Source: Tateyamaria sp947503385
Lineage (GTDB): Bacteria; Pseudomonadota; Alphaproteobacteria; Rhodobacterales; Rhodobacteraceae
Assembly: GCF_051195235.1 (NCBI RefSeq)
Contig: NZ_JBNFZM010000006.1
Location: 124,001 to 188,000, forward strand
Length of the DNA stretch: 64,000 bases
Reading direction: 5' to 3'
Under the pieces are notes generated by a model. It was given only the letters and a program-made list of their open reading frames with translations. It ran no database searches and was not told the DNA's origin. The position numbers were made by a program, and so were the translations under genes. Below are positions 45,759 through 53,155 of the stretch, piece after piece; within the stretch, counting starts at the first letter, position 1, and each line of letters starts with the position of its first letter.

Positions 45759-46214
45759 TTATTTCGCAACAGGTCGATCTCCGAGCAAATAGCGCGGCCC
45801 TGCACCCCTTTTGGCGGCTGAGTCAGCGGGATTATAAAGCTTGCAGGCCTCAAGGCTCAGGCATCCACAGCCGATGCACCCATCCAACGTGTCGCGCATC
45901 CGCTCCAACTCGGCGATGCGGTCATTGAGTTGGTCGCGAAACGTGCCGCTGATCCGCGTCCAGTCAGCCTTGTTGGGCGCCCGGTGGCGCGGCAGACGGT
46001 CCAGTTCGACTTTGATCTGCGCAAGAGTAAAGCCAAAGCGCTGCGCAACCATGACAAAACTCAGCCGCCGCAGATCGCTGCGCTGGTACCGCCGACGCCC
46101 GCCCGCGTTGCGCCACGGCGCAACCAGCCCCTCGTCTTCGTAATAGCGGATCGCTGACACGGCGAGGCCCGTCCGGTCCGCCATTTCGCCAATACTCAAA
46201 CCCTCAAATGCCAT
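45759..46214 (-). CDS. soxR: Redox-sensing regulator SoxR
   Basis: 151 residues, MerR family. Helix-turn-helix at the N-terminus (LSIGEMADRTGLAVSAIRYYEDEGLVAPWRNAGGRRRY) and the 2Fe-2S cluster ligands in C-I-G-C-G-C-x5-C (residues near 118-129). Oxidation of the cluster by redox-cycling compounds activates transcription. Its own start is 18 bases from a perfect SoxR box shared with the divergent VOC gene. There is no soxS nearby, as expected outside the enterics, where SoxR controls efflux and detoxifying genes directly. Confidence 0.96.
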   Translation of the reverse strand: MAFEGLSIGEMADRTGLAVSAIRYYEDEGLVAPWRNAGGRRRYQRSDLRRLSFVMVAQRFGFTLAQIKVELDRLPRHRAPNKADWTRISGTFRDQLNDRIAELERMRDTLDGCIGCGCLSLEACKLYNPADSAAKRGAGPRYLLGDRPVAK

Positions 46215-46228
46215 GTGCAAAAAACCTC

Positions 46229-46259
46229 TTGACCTCAAGTGAACTTGAGGTCCGACGAT
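46229..46259 (+). promoter_or_regulatory. SoxR box inside a 19-bp-spacer promoter
   Basis: CCTCAAGTGAACTTGAGG (46233-46250) is a perfect 8-bp inverted repeat around GA and is essentially the SoxR consensus. A -35-like TTGACC (46229-46234) and a -10-like GACGAT (46254-46259) are 19 bases apart, the stretched spacing typical of MerR/SoxR-activated promoters. It points at the VOC gene 46307. Confidence 0.85.
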
Positions 46260-46306
46260 GCCCCCGTGAGACGCAAAAGGAAAGCCCATGAGGAAAGGAC
46301 CCCCCG

Positions 46307-46687
46307 ATGCCAGCACTTCTCGAACACACCAACCTGACCGTTTCGGACCCCGACGCCACCGCCAAATGGATGTGCGACCTCTTTGGGTGGCATATCCGGT
46401 GGGCCGGAGCCGCGATGGCGGGCGGGCGCACCGTCCACGTGGGGACCGACGCGCTCTATCTGGCGCTTTACACGCCCGGCGCGCCAAACGCTCCGAATGA
46501 CGACAATTACAACACTGTCGGCGGTCTCAACCACCTCGCGGTGGTGACGGATGACATCGACGCGATGGAAGCTGCGGTCAAGGCGCAGGGCTTCACCCCC
46601 GGCAATCACGGCGACTACGAACCGGGCCGCCGCTTCTATTTCCACGATAGCGACAATATCGAATACGAAGTGGTGCAATATGACTGA
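46307..46687 (+). CDS. VOC-family (glyoxalase-like) protein, SoxR target
   Basis: 126 residues. Two beta-alpha-beta-beta-beta vicinal-oxygen-chelate modules: LLEHTNLTVSDPDATAKWMCDLFGW at the start and LNHLAVVTDD in the second module, with candidate metal ligands H6, H71 and a Glu near the C-terminus (DNIEYEVVQYD). AAAGGA precedes the start. The SoxR box directly upstream implies induction by redox-cycling agents, so a role in detoxifying quinones, phenazines or antibiotics is plausible. Confidence 0.9.
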   Translation: MPALLEHTNLTVSDPDATAKWMCDLFGWHIRWAGAAMAGGRTVHVGTDALYLALYTPGAPNAPNDDNYNTVGGLNHLAVVTDDIDAMEAAVKAQGFTPGNHGDYEPGRRFYFHDSDNIEYEVVQYD

Positions 46688-46688
46688 C

Positions 46689-46757
46689 CCCTTCTTCTCT
46701 TGACCAAATACTCCGGGGGAGGCGCTCCGCGCCGGGGGCAGAGCCCCAAATCCCCTT
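46689..46757 (+). repeat. Dispersed stop-codon-associated repeat, copy 2 (diverged)
   Basis: Two bases after the VOC stop: CTTCTTCTCTTGACCAAATA, then CTCCGGGGG and a GC hairpin (GGCGCTCCGCGCC) and GGGGCAGAGCCCC. Same plan as copies at 27054 and 58657. Confidence 0.65.
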
Positions 46758-46803
46758 GCAATCCATCGCCCCATTGGGTCAGGTAAACCCCGAATGTATG
46801 TCG

Positions 46804-46828
46804 AGGCGGCTCCGGTTCGGGGCCGCCT
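46804..46828 (+). promoter_or_regulatory. Hairpin in the greA leader
   Basis: AGGCGGC / GCCGCCT stem, 11-base loop, 20 bases before the greA start. It could be the terminator of an upstream transcript or a leader attenuator. Confidence 0.4.
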
Positions 46829-46848
46829 GCCCTGTTTGGACGTTGCCG

Positions 46849-47319
46849 ATGGAAAAGATCCCGATGACCCGCGCGGGCGCAAATGCGCTCGAAGCCGAAC
46901 TGAAACAGCTCAAAAGCGAAGAGCGTCCGGCCATCATCAAGGCCATCGCCGAGGCGCGCGAGCATGGCGACCTGTCGGAAAACGCCGAATACCATTCGGC
47001 GCGCGAAAAACAGTCCTTCATCGAAGGGCGCATCAAGGAATTGGAAGGCGTGCTGGGACTGGCCGAAGTCATCGACCCGTCCAAACTGTCCGGCGCCATC
47101 AAATTCGGCGCAACCGTCACGCTGGTGGACGAGGATACCGATGCCGAAAAGACATGGCAGATCGTCGGCGAATACGAGGCCAATGTCGAAGCAGGCCTTT
47201 TGAACATAAAATCGCCCATCGCACGGGCGCTTATCGGCAAAGAAGAGGGCGACAGCATCGAGGTGCGCACACCGGGTGGTGAAAAGTCCTATGAAGTGCT
47301 GAAAATCAGCTATAGCTGA
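46849..47319 (+). CDS. greA: Transcription elongation factor GreA
   Basis: 156 residues from ATG 46849 (MEKIPMTRAGANALEAEL). N-terminal coiled coil with the acidic tip motif HGDLSENAEYHSARE that enters the RNA polymerase secondary channel and triggers cleavage of backtracked RNA, and a C-terminal FKBP-like domain. The ribosome binding site is weak. The membrane protein gene follows 4 bases later. Confidence 0.96.
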   Translation: MEKIPMTRAGANALEAELKQLKSEERPAIIKAIAEAREHGDLSENAEYHSAREKQSFIEGRIKELEGVLGLAEVIDPSKLSGAIKFGATVTLVDEDTDAEKTWQIVGEYEANVEAGLLNIKSPIARALIGKEEGDSIEVRTPGGEKSYEVLKISYS

Positions 47320-47323
47320 CCCG

Positions 47324-48349
47324 ATGGCAGACCAAACCAATCCAGAACCGCGGCCCCAGTCGCGCCCAACTCCGTTGGGCATCTACGACAAGCCCAAACA
47401 TGATCGTGTGTCGGGGATCGAGATCGTGGCGATGATCCTGTCAGGCCTGTGGCTTGTCGGGGCGCTGGCGTTTTTTCTGACCGGTTCGAACAACGGCACC
47501 GACACAGACGGTATGCGGTTCCTTGTTACCATGCTGGCCGTATTCATGCCCGTGGCGATGATCTGGGTGGCTGCAACCGCGGCCAAGTCCAGCCGTGTCA
47601 TGCGCGAGGAAAGCCAGCGCTTGCAAACCGCCATCGATGCCATCCGACAGGCGTATATTGCGCAGCAACAGGGCCGCGATATTTCGGCTGAACCATCCGT
47701 GTCGCGGAAACTGGACGAGATTGCCGCCGCCGCCCGCAAGACCGAAACGGCGCTCGCAACATTCCAGACCCGCCGCGAGGCCGAAGCACCCCGCGCCGCC
47801 ACCCCCACCGCCGAAGCACCCGCGGCGGATGACCAGCCTGCTCTGGCTCTCGGCACATCCGCCGAGGAAATCGCCCCGCCCGTCGACACGCAGGATTTCA
47901 TCCGCGCGCTGAACTTTCCGGAAACCGCCGAAGACGAGGAAGGCTTCGCCGCCCTGCGCAAGGCTATGAAGGACCGCGAGACCGCGCAGCTCATTCAGGC
48001 CAGCCAGGACATCCTCACCCTGCTCAGCCAGGACGGTATCTACATGGATGACCTGCGCCCCGACCGGGCACGGCCCGAGATCTGGCGTCAGTTCGCCAGC
48101 GGCATACGCGGGCGCCCAGTCGCGGCGTTGGGTGGCATTCGGGACCGGTCGTCACTTGCCCTGTCGGCAGGCCGGATGAAGCAGGACCCTATCTTTCGCG
48201 ACGCCGCACATCATTTCCTGCGCCGGTTCGACAAGACGATTTCGGCCTTTGCCGAACGCGCCTCCGACGCCGACCTGACAGCGCTTGGAGACACGCGCAC
48301 GGCACGCGCATTCATGCTGCTTGGTCGCGTGGCCGGAACATTCGACTAG
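47324..48349 (+). CDS. Membrane protein of unknown function, downstream of greA
   Basis: 341 residues: a short cytoplasmic N-terminus, two transmembrane helices (about 31-53 and 66-85), a coiled coil (90-145), an Ala/Pro-rich linker (150-180) and a soluble helical C-terminal domain. I do not recognise a named family; gene order next to greA suggests a conserved Rhodobacterales protein. Start is 4 bases after the greA stop, so probably cotranscribed. Confidence 0.82.
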   Translation: MADQTNPEPRPQSRPTPLGIYDKPKHDRVSGIEIVAMILSGLWLVGALAFFLTGSNNGTDTDGMRFLVTMLAVFMPVAMIWVAATAAKSSRVMREESQRLQTAIDAIRQAYIAQQQGRDISAEPSVSRKLDEIAAAARKTETALATFQTRREAEAPRAATPTAEAPAADDQPALALGTSAEEIAPPVDTQDFIRALNFPETAEDEEGFAALRKAMKDRETAQLIQASQDILTLLSQDGIYMDDLRPDRARPEIWRQFASGIRGRPVAALGGIRDRSSLALSAGRMKQDPIFRDAAHHFLRRFDKTISAFAERASDADLTALGDTRTARAFMLLGRVAGTFD

Positions 48350-49450
48350 CTCTGGTCTGGACACCTGGCCTTGCCCGACACTTCCCCCGAACGCAGAATT
48401 GGACGACACGTTGCGCATGGCGTCAAATTACTAAAATTCTACAACGTCCGCCGGGCGGACGCTTCCGACATTCGATTTTGAACCTTTGCTGACGCAGCAT
48501 TCGTTTGCACGTGCAGCGCGACTGCCAGTGCGGCGCCGCATATATCTCTGAATCAGCCGTTGCTTTGGTCCGATCATCGCAGCTACGGGTCTTTTGACCA
48601 CTGTCTGGAACAGCTAAAGCTGACTGATTGTTCCAATCTTGAGAAGATGAAAATGACGGCGGTTCACTCTGTCGATCATCAGTCGATAGGCCAGCAGTCG
48701 TCGTGCTCTGGAACGGTTGCGATAGAGCGGGATGGAGTGGTCGCCGGCAGGTTCATTGCGGGCGTCATGATGGTCTATACCCCCAGCTATTTGCCCAAAT
48801 GCTTCGTCTTTGATGTTGATGGCAGGGCTCGCTAGATCATCAATTTGTGCCACCGGGAAGACAACGGACCAGCTGCACATAGCAAGTTTGGCCACCGCAG
48901 AGTTATGCACGACAAACCATTGCCGAAGCTGTCGATGCGCTGCCATCCCCCCCTTAATCTGCTCTTCGGTCCAAGGATGCGAGATTTTCTGTGGCGTCAG
49001 CCTGTTTGCTAACCCGGTAAGGAAACCACGTTGGATGTCTTTGGAGGTCCGTAAAAAAATGATAGGGGCCGGGCATCCTGCTGCGTGGCACAAAGCTAGC
49101 AACAATGTCACTTTCGTATTGCGTTGACCCATCTCTGTTTCGCTGGTTTGGACGCCGGCACAAAATCTCCTTTCGCCGGCACGCCAAAAATGGATGCCAT
49201 CGCTGACAAACATGAACAGGCGCGTATTCGCTTTATTTTCAATGCTTTCGGCCAGTCCTGCAATCGATCTATCACCTCGCAGAATGAGGGATTGACCGTG
49301 ATCAACGTTTGACTGCGGCTCGGCCATAAACTGGGCCTGAAGAACCTTTCGTCCGGGCATCCGCAGATTCTGAACTTGATGTCATCCCGTCAGATTTGTG
49401 CCCTGCACTTATGCAATTGCCCGGTTGAGGATGTTTGTGAGGATACGCTT
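48350..49450. other. Gene-poor, lower-GC stretch
   Basis: About 1.1 kb with base and codon composition unlike the flanks and no convincing gene. It contains a 17-bp perfect palindrome (CGTCCGCCGGGCGGACG at 48445-48461) without a T-run, and one long minus-strand reading frame described separately. It may be decayed DNA at the edge of an acquired segment. Confidence 0.5.
48614..49327 (-). CDS. Doubtful long reading frame, no recognised family
   Basis: An open frame of 237 codons from ATG 49327 (or 248 from 49360). No ribosome binding site is evident, and I recognise no motif. The residue pattern (many isolated Cys, His, Arg; no clear hydrophobic rhythm) is not typical of a real protein. Listed because it is the only long frame in this gap and because a gene in an acquired segment could look foreign. 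Confidence 0.22.
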   Translation of the reverse strand: MAEPQSNVDHGQSLILRGDRSIAGLAESIENKANTRLFMFVSDGIHFWRAGERRFCAGVQTSETEMGQRNTKVTLLLALCHAAGCPAPIIFLRTSKDIQRGFLTGLANRLTPQKISHPWTEEQIKGGMAAHRQLRQWFVVHNSAVAKLAMCSWSVVFPVAQIDDLASPAINIKDEAFGQIAGGIDHHDARNEPAGDHSIPLYRNRSRARRLLAYRLMIDRVNRRHFHLLKIGTISQL

Positions 49451-49696
49451 ATGACACGACACAAGCCCTGCTATGGGACAATGTTCCATGACAGTCTGCA
49501 CTTCGCCGTTAATGATGACATGCAAGGCAAGGTCTTTTCATTTGAACTGGATACCGCGGGGCTAGCGCGGTCCGAAAGGAGCATTCGGACCAACATTGCC
49601 GAATGGGACGATTGTATTGCCTGCCCGGAGTTTGATCACTGTTACAAGCTTTGTATGGCAAAGCTGGCTCTGGAGTCGGCGATTTCAGACAAATGA
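49451..49696 (+). CDS. Small cysteine-rich protein (C-x2-C-x5-C-x3-C)
   Basis: 81 residues from ATG 49451, with GAGGA upstream. The C-terminal part carries CIACPEFDHCYKLC, a four-cysteine cluster that could bind zinc, copper or an Fe-S centre, followed by an amphipathic helix. The N-terminus contains RHKPCYGTMFHDSL. No family name is known to me. It precedes the metal/metalloid permease gene by 173 bases and may be functionally linked to it. Confidence 0.7.
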   Translation: MTRHKPCYGTMFHDSLHFAVNDDMQGKVFSFELDTAGLARSERSIRTNIAEWDDCIACPEFDHCYKLCMAKLALESAISDK

Positions 49697-49869
49697 CGTG
49701 ATCACCTGCCGTTCCCACGGTGTCTCGCAAAGCGTCATCATCCCGTTTGGTGATGCAATGCGTTCAGGTTCAGCCAGTCTCACGCGTACTGACTTAGATC
49801 ATGTGCTCCATCTTCAGTTTCTCTAGACGGCAAGAAACAACGGGATTGACCTAATAAGGAAGCGACCCT

Positions 49870-50880
49870 TTGGGAGAACTTTTTACCTGGCTAAATGACC
49901 AGTTGCTGCGGATGCAGTGGCTCTCGGATTTTGTCACATGGGTCCTGGCGGATGGTTTCGGCCTAGACATGACCAGTCGCGTCGCTGGCAGTGTTCATTT
50001 CTTCATCTATGACGTGATCAAGATCTTCATTCTCCTGTCGGTTTTGATTTTCTCCATTTCCTACGTGCAAAGCTATTTCCCGCCTGAACGCACCCGTCGC
50101 ATTCTCGGTCAGCGACAGGGCTTAGGCGCAAATACACTTGCTGCTTTGCTGGGAACCCTCACGCCATTTTGCTCGTGTTCGTCCATTCCCTTGTTCATCG
50201 GGTTCACCAGCGCTGGCCTTCCGCTTTCCGTGACGTTTTCCTTTCTGATCTCCTCGCCATTGGTCGATCTTGCGTCGGTGATCCTGCTTGCCAGTATCTT
50301 CAATTGGACGATAGCGCTGAGCTATGTGGTTGTCGGCCTGATCCTCGCAGTTTTTGGCGGCACTTTGATCGGATATCTGAGGCTCGAAAAACAGGTAGAG
50401 GGTTTCGTCTTTCAAAGCCCTGTCAGCGATCACGACAATGATGGTCAGATCAGTCGCCGGGAACGTCTGGCCTACGCGCGAGATCAGGTCTCAGACATCG
50501 TTCATCGGGTTTGGCTGTATGTCTTGGTTGGTGTTGGAATAGGGGCTGCGATCCACAATTGGATCCCCGAAAGCTTCATTGCGGCCACGTTAGGTCAGGA
50601 CAGATGGTGGTCAGTCTTCGTTGCGACGATTGCTGGAGTTCCGATGTACGCAGACATTTTCGGCACGTTGCCGATCGCAGAAGCACTTGTGCAAAAGGGC
50701 GTCGGCGTCGGTACGGCACTCGCGTTCATGATGTCGGTTACGGCGCTTTCCTTGCCATCGATGATCATGCTTAAGCGTGTCGTGAAGCTGCCCTTGCTAG
50801 CCATATTTATCGGGATCGTGACCGTTGGCATCATTGTGATTGGCTACCTCTTTAACAGCGCAACCCACCTGCTCATTTGA
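49870..50880 (+). CDS. DUF318 (ArsP-like) permease with EF-hand-like loop
   Basis: 336 residues, about eight transmembrane helices, of the DUF318/permease family that includes ArsP. The conserved TPFCSCSSIP motif (98-107) holds the paired cysteines thought to bind metalloid or metal in this family. The central cytoplasmic loop contains D-H-D-N-D-G-Q-I-S-R-R-E (187-198), which fits a canonical EF-hand calcium loop at positions 1, 3, 5, 7, 9 and 12. The start is TTG at 49870, supported by TAAGGA 8 bases upstream. The thioredoxin-like gene follows. Confidence 0.88.
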   Translation: MGELFTWLNDQLLRMQWLSDFVTWVLADGFGLDMTSRVAGSVHFFIYDVIKIFILLSVLIFSISYVQSYFPPERTRRILGQRQGLGANTLAALLGTLTPFCSCSSIPLFIGFTSAGLPLSVTFSFLISSPLVDLASVILLASIFNWTIALSYVVVGLILAVFGGTLIGYLRLEKQVEGFVFQSPVSDHDNDGQISRRERLAYARDQVSDIVHRVWLYVLVGVGIGAAIHNWIPESFIAATLGQDRWWSVFVATIAGVPMYADIFGTLPIAEALVQKGVGVGTALAFMMSVTALSLPSMIMLKRVVKLPLLAIFIGIVTVGIIVIGYLFNSATHLLI

Positions 50881-50894
50881 ACCGGAGAAATGTC

Positions 50895-51131
50895 ATGCAC
50901 ATCAAAATTTTGGGATCAGGCTGCCAGAAATGTTTGGCTTTGGCAGACAATGCGAGGGCGGCCGCGAAGGCGGCCGGCATCGACGTTGAGATTGAGAAGG
51001 TCACGGACGTTGTTGCCATTGCCGGCTATGGCGTGATGTCAACGCCGGGGCTGGTCATTGATGAAAAGGTCGTTTCATCGGGGCGCGTCTTGACTGCCGC
51101 TGAGGTTGAAGCCCTGCTGACACGTGTTTAG
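50895..51131 (+). CDS. Small thioredoxin-like protein, permease partner
   Basis: 78 residues of the MTH895/TM0996-type thioredoxin family: MHIKILGSGCQKCLALADN with C-x-x-C at residues 10-13, and the cis-Pro segment STPGLVID. ATG 50895 is chosen for the GGAG 7-10 bases upstream. Such proteins commonly sit next to DUF318 permeases, probably reducing or delivering the bound metal(loid). Confidence 0.9.
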   Translation: MHIKILGSGCQKCLALADNARAAAKAAGIDVEIEKVTDVVAIAGYGVMSTPGLVIDEKVVSSGRVLTAAEVEALLTRV

Positions 51132-51150
51132 GGTCCAGACCCTCTTTTGT
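51130..51150 (+). terminator. Terminator of the permease-thioredoxin pair
   Basis: GGGTC / GACCC hairpin overlapping the stop codon, followed by TCTTTTGTTTGTTTT. Confidence 0.6.
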
Positions 51151-51285
51151 TTGTTTTGAGTGGTATAAAACCAACTCATTGCGCTTTCCCTTGGCGCAGG
51201 GGACGCAAGATATGCGGGGTGACCCAGGTACCTGAAATCGGGCCATTGAGGTGTTTGTGATCCGTCCAAGCAATGGATGGACACT

Positions 51286-51490
51286 GAAAAGCAGACGATC
51301 GGCCGAACGGATCATTGGAACGATCAAAGAATTTGAGGCAGGCGTGAAGGCGCAGGCGCCGTGCCGGACAAATCGGATCAGCGACGCCATTTATTAACAA
51401 ACGCAAAGCCAAGTTTGGCGGCATGAACGTGTCGGATGCGAAGAAGCGGCGGAAGCCCTCCGCCGTGTTGCTGGCAGAGTGCATTTCCCG
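51286..51490 (+). pseudogene. Broken IS3-family OrfA transposase remnant
   Basis: In frame from about 51286 the translation reads R-x-x-IIGTIKEFEAGVK, then RISDAIY and a stop near 51393. After a frame change it continues NKRKAKFGGMNVSDAKK and LLAEC. This matches the OrfA pattern of IS3-group elements (IIGxLKExEAG...GISDATFYNWKAKYGGMxVSEAKR) with a frameshift and lost ends. No OrfB remnant or inverted repeats could be found in 51132-51675; the rest of that gap shows no gene. Confidence 0.7.
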
Positions 51491-51675
51491 TCAGTGAGCC
51501 TTTCGGAAGACTACGTTGTCGTCACCGTCGGCCCAAGAGTTGCGGATGTGTACGTCCCTGAGTGACGCGGTCGCGGCAAGTTTGTTGCTACGATCCTACG
51601 CCGCGATGGCTCTCATGCTCTTCTAAGGGCTCGAAGCTGGCCTTCCTGTCGGTCTTGGCATGAAACCCAACCCAT

Positions 51676-52329
51676 CTACGCTTCGTCTTTGCGGGCCTCG
51701 GCGTCCTGTTTGAGCCGAGTCATGAACGCCACCGAAATATGATCGCGCAGTGCCGTGCCCGCGGCCTCTTCGTCCTTGGCTTCGATGGCGGACACGATAG
51801 CGTTGTGTTCGCTTTGCGCGATCTCGCCCCGGCCCACTGCCGCCAGCGACGTGGTCGCCATCAGCGCCATGGTGCGGTACACAAGGTCCAGTTGCTGCAC
51901 CAGATAACGGTTGTGCGACGCGAGATGCACCTGTTTGTGAAACCGCCGGTTGGCGCGGCTCAGCGCGGGTGGATCATCGACCAGCGCGTTGTCCTCTTCG
52001 ACCATGTCGCGCAGGATGCGCACCTCTTCCTGAGTGGCATGGCGGGCGGCGAGGCTGGCGGCCAGCCCCTCCAGTTCACGCCGCACGACATAAAGTTCGG
52101 ACATCTGGTTGTGATCCAGTGAGGCCACAATCAGGCTGCGCCCGTCGCGCGCCAGCAAGGATTGGGTCTCAAGACGTTGCAGCGCCTCGCGCACCGGGGT
52201 ACGCGACACGCCAAACCGGTCGGCCAGTTCGCTTTCGACCAACCGGTCGCCGGGACGGTAGGTCCCGATGTCGATGGCATCGAGGATCATCGAATATGCG
52301 TCTGTATTGACGGGACGTTGCGAGGCCAT
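51676..52329 (-). CDS. GntR-family regulator (FCD/FadR subgroup)
   Basis: 217 residues from ATG 52329 (GAGGAAAGG upstream). Winged helix with ILDAIDIGTYRPGDRLVESELADRFGVSRTPVREALQRLE, then the all-helical FCD ligand domain with candidate metal-binding histidines (NRRFHKQVHLASHN, HNAIVSAI). Divergent from the pyrimidine nucleotidase. The target is not known; a TTGGTAA-type palindrome, the kind FCD regulators can bind, lies in front of lldD 5 kb away. Confidence 0.92.
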   Translation of the reverse strand: MASQRPVNTDAYSMILDAIDIGTYRPGDRLVESELADRFGVSRTPVREALQRLETQSLLARDGRSLIVASLDHNQMSELYVVRRELEGLAASLAARHATQEEVRILRDMVEEDNALVDDPPALSRANRRFHKQVHLASHNRYLVQQLDLVYRTMALMATTSLAAVGRGEIAQSEHNAIVSAIEAKDEEAAGTALRDHISVAFMTRLKQDAEARKDEA

Positions 52330-52434
52330 GACACGCCTTTCCTCATTTGATCCCAACACACTAGGCCCGTGCGCGCGCGTCGCGCAAGCCCTCAGGCTTG
52401 CCCCCGCCGCCCAAACCGGCCTATGCACCCGCCC

Positions 52435-53106
52435 ATGACACAATCGTCCGTACCCTGCCCCGTTGCCGCCGATTTCGACCATGTGCGGGCGTGGGTCTTT
52501 GACCTTGACCACACGCTATACCCGCCGCACATGCGTCTGTTTGACCAGATCGAAGCACGGATGACGGCCTATGTGGTGCAAACGCTTGGCGTGACCGAAG
52601 CCGAGGCGGACCGGCTGCGCGACCACTATTGGCGCACGCATGGCACGACGCTCGCCGGACTGATGCAGGAACACGGGATTGACCCTGACCCGTACCTTGT
52701 GGCGGTCCACGACATTTCGATGCACCCGCTGTCGCCCGACCCCGACCTAGCCGCGCAGATCGGCAATCTGCCGGGGCGACGCATTGTCTATACCAATGGC
52801 AGCGCGCCCTATGCCCGCCGCGTGCTTGAGGCGCGGGGCCTGTCAGGCCTGTTTGACGCGGTGTACGGTGTTGAGCACGCAAATTACCGGCCCAAACCGC
52901 AGGCCGATGCCTTTGCCGAGGTGTTTGCCCGCGATCAGCTTGATCCCGCCGTCGGCGCGATGTTCGAGGATGATCCGCGCAACCTTGCCGCGCCGCACGA
53001 CATGGGGATGCGCACGGTCCATGTGGCAGACGCGCCGCACAGTGCCGATCACATTCACCATCACACCGATGATCTGGCCGCGTTTTTGAGCCGCGTGTTG
53101 GGGTAG
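52435..53106 (+). CDS. HAD-family pyrimidine 5'-nucleotidase
   Basis: About 223 residues from ATG 52435 (ATG 52423 also possible; no clear ribosome binding site for either). HAD motif I FDLDHTLYPP with nucleophile and acid Asp, motif II YTNGS, motif III lysine in YRPKPQ, motif IV EDDPRNL. It belongs to the SDT1/pyrimidine 5'-nucleotidase subgroup, dephosphorylating UMP/CMP-like nucleotides. Confidence 0.92.
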   Translation: MTQSSVPCPVAADFDHVRAWVFDLDHTLYPPHMRLFDQIEARMTAYVVQTLGVTEAEADRLRDHYWRTHGTTLAGLMQEHGIDPDPYLVAVHDISMHPLSPDPDLAAQIGNLPGRRIVYTNGSAPYARRVLEARGLSGLFDAVYGVEHANYRPKPQADAFAEVFARDQLDPAVGAMFEDDPRNLAAPHDMGMRTVHVADAPHSADHIHHHTDDLAAFLSRVLG

Positions 53107-53155
53107 GACAGGATGCCGCTTTGGCAGTGGCGCGGGGCCGCCTAGATTGATCGTT

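Noticed and set aside
48445..48461. CGTCCGCCGGGCGGACG as an intrinsic terminator
   Set aside because: Perfect palindrome, but no T-run follows and it lies about 95 bases past the nearest stop; noted only as an inverted repeat.
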